This document shows, piece by piece, positions 1 to 6,099 of a stretch of DNA of 9,949 bases. The translations under genes were made by a program, and so were the position numbers. The notes beneath the pieces were generated by a model. That model saw only the letters and a program-made list of their open reading frames with translations, did not search any database and had not been told where the DNA came from. The DNA is taken from positions 1 to 9,949 of the forward strand of contig JAJZCT010000074.1 of assembly GCA_021828925.1 (NCBI GenBank), written 5' to 3'. Source of the stretch: Planctomycetota bacterium. Lineage in GTDB: Bacteria > Planctomycetota > Phycisphaerae > WQYP01. The first letter of the stretch is position 1, and every line of letters begins with the position of its first letter.

Positions 1-139
1 CCCATCCACCGGCGTGAAATGGAATTTTGAGAAATTTCTTATTTCGCGCAGCGGGAAAATCGTGGCCAGATTCCGCTCACCTGTTACGCCGGAATCAGCA
101 ATTCTTGTGAATGCGGTGAAAACACAGTTAGCACAATAA
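1..139 (+). CDS. Glutathione peroxidase, C-terminal end (partial)
   Basis: The second reading frame is open from the window edge to a TAA at 137-139 and encodes 45 residues. It contains WNFEKFLISRSGKIVARF, which matches the C-terminal block of the glutathione peroxidase family. The Trp and Asn of WNF correspond to two members of the family's catalytic tetrad (Cys/Sec, Gln, Trp, Asn). These enzymes reduce peroxides using glutathione or, in many bacteria, thioredoxin. The catalytic Cys/Sec lies outside the window, so the reductant and the Cys/Sec type cannot be judged. The next gene starts 20 bases downstream on the same strand, so the two may be co-transcribed, though no shared pathway is obvious. 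The family call rests on this short but characteristic stretch. Confidence 0.8.
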   Translation, partial: PSTGVKWNFEKFLISRSGKIVARFRSPVTPESAILVNAVKTQLAQ

Positions 140-159
140 TCGGGTATGATGCCCCCGCG

Positions 160-1386
160 ATGATCCAACTGTTTTTTGCACATTGGTATATGGCTTTCCT
201 GCTGCTGCTTTGGGGCGCGGCCTTGTTGATTGCCGGATGGGCGGCGCGGGTGGCGCAGTTCTTCAACTTGCGGATGCCGCGCGTGGTTGAACAACCACTG
301 GCCGATAAATTCCCCATGGTCGCGGTCATCGCACCGATAAAATCTGTGGATGCCAATACCCGTGAAAACATTTCCGCCCTGTTGAGCCAGGATTATCCCA
401 ACTATCGCGTTATTTTTGCGGTGCAATCCGCCGATGATCCGGTATGCGATCTGATTCGTTCTGCCCAGGAAGACCATGGCCTGAAAAAACGCATTGACCT
501 AGTGGTAGCCGGGGTTGCCGCTTCGCGTGGGCAGAAGGTTCATAATCAATTGGCAGCGGTTGAAATCACCACAGAGCAAGACATTTTTCTGGCGTTCATG
601 GATGCTGACGCGCATCCGGCGTCCAATTGGCTGCACGCGCTGGTTTCCATGCTCAATTCACACCATATCGGCGCCACCACGGGATACCGGTTTTATGTGC
701 CCAGCAATGCCGACGCGGCCAATGCCGTCATCTGCGTGCTCAATGCCATGGTGGGAACCTTATTAGGCCCCTACCGGCGCACGGTGGCGTGGGGGGGGTC
801 GATGGCCATCCGACGCAAGGATTTTTTTGCATTTGGCGTGCATGACGCATGGCAGGGCGCGTTAAGCGATGATTACGTGTTGACCCGATGCGTAAAGAAA
901 AATGCGCGTACGAAGATCCATTTTGTGCCGCAATGTATTGTGGCGTCCCAGGCGGCCTTTGACTGGCCTAAAGCATGGGAGTTTGCGGTTCGGCAATATC
1001 GAATTACGCGGATATGCGAGTGGCGATTCTGGTTCACGGGCGTGGCGGGAGCGGGGCTGTATATTTCCACGCTGGTAACCGCCCCCATAGCGGCCATTAT
1101 TCTGGCGGCGGAAGGATCCGTCTGGTGGATCATTCCAGCGGTGGTGAGTGTCGGTTTGTATGGACTGTCCATCTATCGCGGATGGATGGTACTTAAAGCG
1201 GCCAGACGGTTATTGCCTGGTCATACCGCAGCAATTAATCAAGCGGAGTTCTGGTTCACGTGGGGCATGCCCGCAGTGCATTGTATCAATGCCATATTTC
1301 TACTGGCAGCGACGTTCGGCAGGATTATCACCTGGCGCGGCATACGCTATAAAATGAAATCCCGCACAGAGACAATCGTGCTTTAA
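160..1386 (+). CDS. Membrane glycosyltransferase, ceramide glucosyltransferase / HpnI-like (GT21/GT2)
   Basis: This 408-residue protein is predicted to transfer a sugar from a nucleotide sugar to a lipid acceptor at the inner membrane. It has an N-terminal membrane helix (about residues 10-28), then a GT-A domain. The key motifs are DAD at 148-150 in FMDADAHP (metal/nucleotide-sugar binding), SDDY at 236-239 (catalytic-base region) and RQYRITR at 278-284 (a Q/RxxRW-like acceptor motif). Membrane segments follow at about 293-318, 322-338 and 370-390, and TWRGIRY lies near the end. This order is typical of ceramide glucosyltransferases and of HpnI, which acts on hopanoids; the substrate here is unknown. 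No clear Shine-Dalgarno precedes ATG 160. A TATGAT box at 145-150 would start RNA almost at the ATG, so translation may be leaderless or coupled to the upstream peroxidase gene; ATG 190 is an alternative start. A run of eight G lies at 791-798. Confidence 0.85.
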   Translation: MIQLFFAHWYMAFLLLLWGAALLIAGWAARVAQFFNLRMPRVVEQPLADKFPMVAVIAPIKSVDANTRENISALLSQDYPNYRVIFAVQSADDPVCDLIRSAQEDHGLKKRIDLVVAGVAASRGQKVHNQLAAVEITTEQDIFLAFMDADAHPASNWLHALVSMLNSHHIGATTGYRFYVPSNADAANAVICVLNAMVGTLLGPYRRTVAWGGSMAIRRKDFFAFGVHDAWQGALSDDYVLTRCVKKNARTKIHFVPQCIVASQAAFDWPKAWEFAVRQYRITRICEWRFWFTGVAGAGLYISTLVTAPIAAIILAAEGSVWWIIPAVVSVGLYGLSIYRGWMVLKAARRLLPGHTAAINQAEFWFTWGMPAVHCINAIFLLAATFGRIITWRGIRYKMKSRTETIVL

Positions 1387-1411
1387 TTTTCCACCCGTGA
1401 TGTGTGTCATT

Positions 1412-1435
1412 AGCTCGATGCGGAAGCGTTGAGCT
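1412..1435 (+). terminator. GNRA-capped hairpin downstream of the glycosyltransferase
   Basis: The plus-strand RNA can form a 10-bp stem (1412-1421 with 1426-1435) closed by a GGAA tetraloop, 26 bases after the glycosyltransferase stop. Two pairs are G-U wobbles that would become C-A mismatches on the opposite strand, so the structure favours a plus-strand transcript. No run of U follows, so it may be a 3'-end stabiliser or a Rho-associated end rather than a classical intrinsic terminator. Confidence 0.4.
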
Positions 1436-1547
1436 GGCCGCGAAAACAGGTTTGATCGAACGACGCGTCCCGGTTCGCCGCCACCGATCCAGCGCGTGCC
1501 ACGATACAACACAAATAATTTCCGCAACGCCATCCCGAATCAAACCA

Positions 1548-1563
1548 TGACGCTGCCGCGTCA
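1548..1563 (-). terminator. Candidate terminator hairpin of the lipoprotein gene
   Basis: A perfect 6-bp stem (TGACGC/GCGTCA) with a four-base loop lies 16 bases beyond the lipoprotein stop. On the minus strand it is followed by TGGTTTGATT, a broken U-rich stretch. The position and tail suit a weak intrinsic terminator, but the stem is short. Confidence 0.35.
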
Positions 1564-1579
1564 GGTCAGGCTGTGGGCT

Positions 1580-3292
1580 TCATTGCTTCGGCAACGGCAA
1601 GTTCAGCGATGCATTTACCTTTTGGGCGGCCATTGCACTGGCGGCGGCAGCTTTGAGCGCGGCGGCGCGGACTGACGGATTATTGGAAATACCCGCGACG
1701 GATAAATCGACGTTATACATCATTGCCGGGACAACCCACGGCAGCGGTGAGGCTTGCGTGGGATAAGAGGATTGCGCTTGTTTCAAGGCACCCGCGGCAT
1801 GGACATTAAATTCCACCATGGCCTGCTTGCGGAAATTTTCCACCGCACCAGCCGGAGGCTGCTGCAGAGGCGACTTTTCACTTACCAGAGAAAAAATCTG
1901 TTTTCCGGCCTTGGCGGCCCCGATCTGAAGTTGCGCCGCATACATTCGCATAGCGGCAATCTGCCCCGCTTTCAGTGCTGCGGCGGCACGATACACTTCC
2001 AGCACACACTGGGGGGCGCGGCTCTGATTGGCGGCCACCAGCGGATCGCCCGGTTTAAATCCCAAGGTGACCAGGCTTTGGGCGTAGGCGCTGGAGCGGC
2101 GCTGCTCATTGAGGGCGGCCATGAGATCACTGGAAGCCGCGTCGGTGTATTTCGTAGCGATAGCAGCCTGTTTATTAATGGTTTTAATCAGGGCGTTAAT
2201 ACTGGCCGAGCGTCCGGCGGCAGAAGTAGGGGAACCGCCATCAGCACCGTCAATGAGAATGGTGACGCCGGCCTTAAGCGCGGAAATTTGGGCCGTATCG
2301 CTTTTGGCTAATTCCGCGGCAGACATTTGCGCCTGCCGCAAGGCGGAAACCTGATCAGCCCAGCGGGTTTGTTGCAGTTTCGCCGAACGAAGCGTAAGCG
2401 TCGCGAGTTGATACTGCGCTTGTAACACATTGGCTTTCTGATTAGCGGCCGCGGCTCGGTCCAGATAACCTGCTCCCCGCTTAAAATCTGCCAGCGTGGC
2501 GGGGGTAACAGTCACTTCGCCCTTGGTTTGCAAAGCCATGCCCCGAATATCCAAACCTTTGGCAATCCCCTGATAGTGCGTTAAAACACCGCGAAGAGAT
2601 GCTGCTTTCTTTTGAGCTACCGCCACCGCACGTTTCGCGGATTTTTCCATATCTTGGGCCTTGCGCAGATCCCGATCATACAAGTGCAGATACAGGTCAT
2701 GCTGTTTTTTCAAAAATGCCATTTTCACGGCAAAACGCCCCACCTGTGTTGATGAAGAATCCAAGGATAACACCTGATCCTGCAAAGTCATTAAGGCGGC
2801 GGATAATTGGTCCGTATGGACTTGCGCGGAGGCCAAATTGACCAGCCCGCGCTGCATTTCAAGTAAACCCTTAACTTGGAAATTCAAATCAGAATTGCCC
2901 AAGGCGCTGGAAAGCGTGGCATAGGCATGGCGCAAATCACGGCTAACCGAAGGAGGTTCCAAGTAAGCACCCGGATTACTTTTGGCGGCGTCCCGCGCAG
3001 AGGCCAACTGGGCCGAGCTTAACGGCGCGCTGATTGAAACCGGAAAATGAGCCTTGGCGTGATACCGGCCCGCATCTGCTAACAGCGCGGCCGCTTTGGC
3101 TGAGGCCGCCTGGGCCTGCACGTCAGCCTGATGGGATGACGAAGCGCCGCAACCGGTTAAGGCCGCAGTTACTGCAAACGCGGCCGCTAAACCAATGGCC
3201 CGCGCTACGCCGGTCCATCGACCTGCACCGACACTGACCGTAGGACTTGCCTGAGAAATAATAAGAACGGGCCGTTGTGTTGTAGAAATCAC
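1580..3292 (-). CDS. Large alanine-rich coiled-coil lipoprotein of unknown function
   Basis: The family is not recognised. With the chosen GTG start the protein has 570 residues. A hydrophobic stretch (GLAAAFAVTA, about residues 34-43) leads into a lipobox LTGC, with the lipidated Cys near residue 48, then a Ser-rich linker. The rest is rich in Ala, Gln, Leu and Lys with long helical, heptad-like stretches, especially around 140-340, suggesting a periplasmic coiled-coil protein anchored in a membrane. The leader before the hydrophobic core is long (about 33 residues) for a lipoprotein signal. GTG 3292 is preferred because AGGAG sits five bases before it; ATG 3307 would add five residues but has only a poor site. 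A promoter-like pair lies just upstream. The gene directly follows the secretion/pilus operon on the same strand, but the 160-176 base gap and own promoter suggest separate transcription. A structural or scaffold role is possible; none is shown. Confidence 0.75.
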   Translation of the reverse strand: MISTTQRPVLIISQASPTVSVGAGRWTGVARAIGLAAAFAVTAALTGCGASSSHQADVQAQAASAKAAALLADAGRYHAKAHFPVSISAPLSSAQLASARDAAKSNPGAYLEPPSVSRDLRHAYATLSSALGNSDLNFQVKGLLEMQRGLVNLASAQVHTDQLSAALMTLQDQVLSLDSSSTQVGRFAVKMAFLKKQHDLYLHLYDRDLRKAQDMEKSAKRAVAVAQKKAASLRGVLTHYQGIAKGLDIRGMALQTKGEVTVTPATLADFKRGAGYLDRAAAANQKANVLQAQYQLATLTLRSAKLQQTRWADQVSALRQAQMSAAELAKSDTAQISALKAGVTILIDGADGGSPTSAAGRSASINALIKTINKQAAIATKYTDAASSDLMAALNEQRRSSAYAQSLVTLGFKPGDPLVAANQSRAPQCVLEVYRAAAALKAGQIAAMRMYAAQLQIGAAKAGKQIFSLVSEKSPLQQPPAGAVENFRKQAMVEFNVHAAGALKQAQSSYPTQASPLPWVVPAMMYNVDLSVAGISNNPSVRAAALKAAAASAMAAQKVNASLNLPLPKQ

Positions 3293-3297
3293 GTCAA

Positions 3298-3302
3298 CTC
3301 CT
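3298..3302 (-). promoter_or_regulatory. Ribosome binding site deciding the lipoprotein start
   Basis: AGGAG read on the minus strand lies five bases before GTG 3292-3290. It falls inside the reading frame that would follow ATG 3307, which argues that translation begins at the GTG and not at the ATG. Confidence 0.6.
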
Positions 3303-3341
3303 GCCATAGCTCAGCCGCCACCCTGTCGAAAATCAGACGTT

Positions 3342-3370
3342 TTTGTACCACCACAACGCCCCGCCGTCAA
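3342..3370 (-). promoter_or_regulatory. Sigma-70-type promoter for the lipoprotein gene
   Basis: The minus strand shows TTGACG (3370-3365), a 17-base spacer and TACAAA (3347-3342) preceded by TGG, an extended -10 arrangement. The predicted transcript would start near 3335 and carry a leader of roughly 40 bases to the GTG start. This is inferred from consensus matching only. Confidence 0.5.
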
Positions 3371-3468
3371 CTAAAAAGCGTAAAAATAATGGCACCAGGA
3401 GCACCGGGTTAACGACTTTAATGTCACTGTAGCTTCCCCAGAGATTCGATACAATCACAACAATGAGC

Positions 3469-3948
3469 CTATGCTGGCCGCCGGAAAGTTGCAGGCCCGA
3501 AGGCCGATCCGGGAATGGCCACACGGGTAAGCCGCCAATGCTTGGCATCCTGTTGGAATTCCAGCACGCGACTACTGTGCAAATTCGCAAAAGTCGCCTT
3601 CACCGTAAGGAATATAATGTTTTCGCCCTGTCGGCGCTCGGCAAGCACAAGCCGCCCCCCATTTTTTACCAGTGCCTCCGGCAACGGCACATTCCACAGG
3701 ACTGGCAGAACTTTCCCATCCGCCAGTTCGTCTATTGCGCACGTTTCGCCGGCATTCAGCAGAAGATCCATTTGGAGCCGTGCGATGGTGTGATTTGTAA
3801 GTTTTAACTGATAGGAAAACACCTCACCCAGCACCAAAAAACAGGCCGCGGCCAAAGCGATCATCGCCACCACCGTAATGATGGCAAAACCGCGCGGGCG
3901 TTGGCGGCGCATGATCCCACGCGGAGGGGATTGAAAATTATTCCTCAT
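3469..3948 (-). CDS. Short GspK-like minor pseudopilin
   Basis: This 159-residue protein has a prepilin signal ending RPRG before FAIITVVAMIALAAACFLVL, the hydrophobic N-terminal helix of type IV pilin-like proteins. Position 5 of the mature helix is Thr instead of the usual Glu, as in GspK pseudopilins (for example VALITV in XcpX), which cap the pseudopilus tip. GspK proteins are normally about 300 residues, so the large extra domain of that family is missing; a PilX-like or other minor pilin is the alternative. ATG 3948 is chosen because it forms an ATGA overlap with the stop of the preceding gene. A start at 3912 would give a more ordinary 8-residue leader (MRRQRPRG). It is the last gene of the operon, and no terminator is visible behind it. 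Confidence 0.65.
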   Translation of the reverse strand: MRNNFQSPPRGIMRRQRPRGFAIITVVAMIALAAACFLVLGEVFSYQLKLTNHTIARLQMDLLLNAGETCAIDELADGKVLPVLWNVPLPEALVKNGGRLVLAERRQGENIIFLTVKATFANLHSSRVLEFQQDAKHWRLTRVAIPGSAFGPATFRRPA

Positions 3949-4448
3949 AGCGCACCATGCTTTCCGGCATGAAGTTCTGCCGAGAGCGACATGAATGTTT
4001 GCGTAACATGTCGTTTTCCCCTCATCCATGATATTGACAGATAGTCGGGACTGAATTGTGCGAAATGCAAGTCCGGCAACAACGGGGGCCAATATTGCGG
4101 CGGGGGAGAGCTTTTTCCGTTCTGCCAAATCCGTGCCACGGTACCATTGGAATTCGCCAGCCAGAGAATCTCCCGCTTTTTTCCAAATCGGCAGATCAGA
4201 CCATGGGATCCCTGCAACTGCAAATCCGGTGCAGTGGCGATATCCTGCCGCAATTCACGCATCAGTTGCCCCCGCTGGGATAAATGCGCCGCCCGTATAT
4301 CAGCCTTGCTGAAGGTGTGGAGGCACACCACAAAAAATTGCCCGGACATCATTAAAAAAACCGCCATGAGGGGCAATACAGCGACGGCTTCCATAAGCGT
4401 AAAGCCACGGCCGTGACGGCACCGAAGCATTAATAAAGACCGTTTCAT
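3945..4448 (-). CDS. GspJ/PilW-like minor pseudopilin
   Basis: This 167-residue prepilin-like protein has a basic 15-residue leader ending in HGRG, followed by FTLMEAVAVLPLMAVFLMM. That is the classical cleavage and methylation motif with Gly at -1, Phe at +1 and Glu at +5. It would be cut by a prepilin peptidase and inserted in the inner membrane as a pilus subunit. The C-terminal part, with an early LMRELRQDI helix and later beta-like stretches, suits GspJ or PilW minor pilins, but its length and position are the main guides. ATG 4448 has GGGAGG upstream (GGGAGGCACAAA before the ATG) and overlaps the previous stop by four bases. A longer frame to 4604 exists but overlaps the upstream gene without reason. 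Confidence 0.7.
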   Translation of the reverse strand: MKRSLLMLRCRHGRGFTLMEAVAVLPLMAVFLMMSGQFFVVCLHTFSKADIRAAHLSQRGQLMRELRQDIATAPDLQLQGSHGLICRFGKKREILWLANSNGTVARIWQNGKSSPPPQYWPPLLPDLHFAQFSPDYLSISWMRGKRHVTQTFMSLSAELHAGKHGAL

Positions 4449-4807
4449 TTTGTGCCTCCCTTGTCCGAAGGTCGGGACGGGAGAGTTAACGCATAGAAAG
4501 TTGGTACATCTGTATGGCTGGCCGAGCGAATGGCCATCCAGTGACTGCCGGCGGGCAACGTTCCGGCCGCCTGACTGCTGATTTTGACCGGCGTAATAAT
4601 CCACAGCTTGCTAATGGCGTCCTGAGGGCGGGCAATGGCATGATAGAGCATCGTCTGCTGATTGCGGGCCGCATTGCGAACAGCCGCCAAGTGCACGCAA
4701 TCCCGGTTATACAGCCATACCAGATGAGCGAACATCGATGCCACCACCACGATCAGTACAATCGCCAAGGTCAGATCGAATAAGAAAAAGCCGCGTCGCC
4801 GAGCCAT
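4445..4807 (-). CDS. GspI/PilV-like minor pseudopilin with Asp at +5
   Basis: This short (120-residue) prepilin-like protein has the leader MARRRG, then FFLFDLTLAIVLIVVVASM, the hydrophobic assembly helix. The +5 position is Asp where nearly all pilins have Glu, a conservative but uncommon change. In type IV filaments the +5 acid is known to help subunits dock by pairing with the N-terminal amine of a neighbour. The size and the first place in the I-J-K order suggest a GspI or PilV equivalent; the soluble part is too small and divergent for certainty. Its ATG overlaps the TAA of the upstream GspF-like gene by one base (TAATG), implying coupled translation. Confidence 0.65.
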   Translation of the reverse strand: MARRRGFFLFDLTLAIVLIVVVASMFAHLVWLYNRDCVHLAAVRNAARNQQTMLYHAIARPQDAISKLWIITPVKISSQAAGTLPAGSHWMAIRSASHTDVPTFYALTLPSRPSDKGGTK

Positions 4808-6057
4808 TATCCACCGCCTCTGCCAATAAACTGCAGCAGTTCAACGTAGGGAACATACAGCGCCAAACACAACATCAGGACCAGCGTTCCCATGGACAGC
4901 ACCACCAGAGGAATACTCACTGCGCGAATGATTTCCACCCTGCGGCGATATTTGAGGTCGTAATAGCCCGCCGCCAATGCCAGCGCAGAACCGGTTGCAC
5001 CCAACGGTTGGGCCACAGAGCGGCACACGATTGCCGGCAGCCCACACTTGGCAGCCGCCAGATCCGCCGACATCCCATCCAATATTCTTTTTCGCCAACG
5101 CCGCAAACGGTGCCGCGCCACCCGGCTGCCCACTGCCGCAGCAGCGGAATCAGCGACCTCCGGCAGCGGTCGGCCGACGGCGATGCCTTGAGAAAGTATC
5201 CGCGAACTATCCGACCAGGCCCGCCAACGAATCAGGGGACCGAGGATCGGCAGCCACCAGGCCACCCTGTCACGGATATAAATGGACACCGTTCCCGTGC
5301 GAAAAAAAGGCATGATTAACCGACGAAGTGCCGCACCTGCCGCACCAATGGCAACCACAGCCACGAAAGCCAATACGGGCATCCACCACCACTTTGGCAC
5401 CCGAAAAATCACTTGCGATAACCACTGATTCTCAAAAGGAATTCCATACGCGTGGAACATTTTCCACAACTTCGGTGCCACAAAGTTTGCGAATCCCGCG
5501 GCTGCGAACATGAAAACGCCGAACGTTGCAATAACATAGAACCAGTAGCTCCCGTCCAACTCACTGGGAAGAGGCCACAACTTCCGTCGGGCGTTTAATC
5601 TCTCAAGCTCCTGCAGCAGGCGGCCGGATCTGTCGGCTTCGTCAATTGACGCACAATCGGCGGCTGGTAATTCCGGCAGTGCCAGGCGCAATGCTTCCGC
5701 AAGGGGCAGCCCTTGTTGCAATAACTCGGAAAGCGTCTGGAGCCGCACTCCGACCGCCCCAGGATCGCAGTTGGCCACAGATAGTAAATTTTCAGGCAGC
5801 GGATGATTAAGGCGAACAATGCCGTAAATTTTCTGAATAACAATGTCACTGCGTCGCCGGGCTATAAAATATCTCCCAATGACCCAAACCGGAATCATCA
5901 GCAGGAGCATGTCACCCAATCCATTCACCAAAAACAGTAATACCGCCGCAAAACACCAAACCGGCAGCCACGTTCCGAGAAATTCCAGCACGCCACGCCG
6001 GCGATGCCGCCGGGCGATGCGCCTTCGAGCCAGCCGGACTTTCAAGTTTTTAAGCAT
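4807..6057 (-). CDS. Divergent GspF/PilC-like inner-membrane platform protein (second copy)
   Basis: This 416-residue protein is built like a type II secretion platform protein but with a different N-terminus. A very basic start (many Arg in residues 8-21) leads into two predicted membrane helices (about 32-48 and 51-65) in place of the soluble N-terminal region of GspF. A T2SSF-type helical domain follows (about 85-165, LSELLQQGLPLAEALRLALPE), then membrane helices at about 171-193 and 225-245. A second T2SSF domain (about 268-365, WWLPILGPLI then SRILSQGIAVGRPLPEVAD) and a last helix at 381-403 complete it. GspF proteins anchor the ATPase and help load pilin subunits. Start ATG 6057 is supported by AGG five bases upstream; an in-frame GTG at 6063 overlaps that site. 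It lies 42 bases after the first GspF gene. Confidence 0.8.
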   Translation of the reverse strand: MLKNLKVRLARRRIARRHRRRGVLEFLGTWLPVWCFAAVLLFLVNGLGDMLLLMIPVWVIGRYFIARRRSDIVIQKIYGIVRLNHPLPENLLSVANCDPGAVGVRLQTLSELLQQGLPLAEALRLALPELPAADCASIDEADRSGRLLQELERLNARRKLWPLPSELDGSYWFYVIATFGVFMFAAAGFANFVAPKLWKMFHAYGIPFENQWLSQVIFRVPKWWWMPVLAFVAVVAIGAAGAALRRLIMPFFRTGTVSIYIRDRVAWWLPILGPLIRWRAWSDSSRILSQGIAVGRPLPEVADSAAAAVGSRVARHRLRRWRKRILDGMSADLAAAKCGLPAIVCRSVAQPLGATGSALALAAGYYDLKYRRRVEIIRAVSIPLVVLSMGTLVLMLCLALYVPYVELLQFIGRGGG

Positions 6058-6060
6058 ACA

Positions 6061-6065
6061 CACCT
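6061..6065 (-). promoter_or_regulatory. Ribosome binding site for the second GspF-like gene
   Basis: AGGTG on the minus strand precedes ATG 6057, with five bases between AGG and ATG. The alternative GTG start at 6063 would lie within this site, so ATG is favoured. Confidence 0.5.
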
Positions 6066-6099
6066 GATCAAGCGATAGAGGAAGCCATTTCCGTTGCGC

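Larger units (their letters stand above)
1387..1579. other. Convergent intergenic spacer
   Basis: This is the gap between the glycosyltransferase (plus) and the lipoprotein gene (minus), both ending here. Apart from the two hairpins annotated separately, nothing was recognised. Minus-strand open frames of 71 and 77 codons cross it into the glycosyltransferase, but they have no ribosome binding site and no recognisable protein features. Confidence 0.5.

Noticed and set aside
1300..1543. 77- and 71-codon minus-strand frames in the convergent spacer
   Set aside because: No ribosome binding site, no recognisable domain, and both run into the coding sequence of the glycosyltransferase. They also fall beyond the hairpin that probably ends the lipoprotein transcript.
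1754..2311. 185-codon plus-strand open frame opposite the lipoprotein gene
   Set aside because: It is antisense to a longer frame with a lipobox, promoter and ribosome site, and its own translation has no recognisable features. GC-rich alanine codons commonly leave open frames on the other strand.
3945..4604. Longer start for the GspJ-like gene (219 codons)
   Set aside because: The extra N-terminal part overlaps the upstream pseudopilin gene and would bury the prepilin signal. ATG 4448 has a good ribosome site, a four-base overlap and a normal leader.
4738..5319. 193-codon plus-strand open frame opposite the second GspF-like gene
   Set aside because: Its translation is rich in Gln, Arg, His and Pro, as expected for the reverse of a membrane protein gene. 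The opposite strand has clear T2SSF domains.
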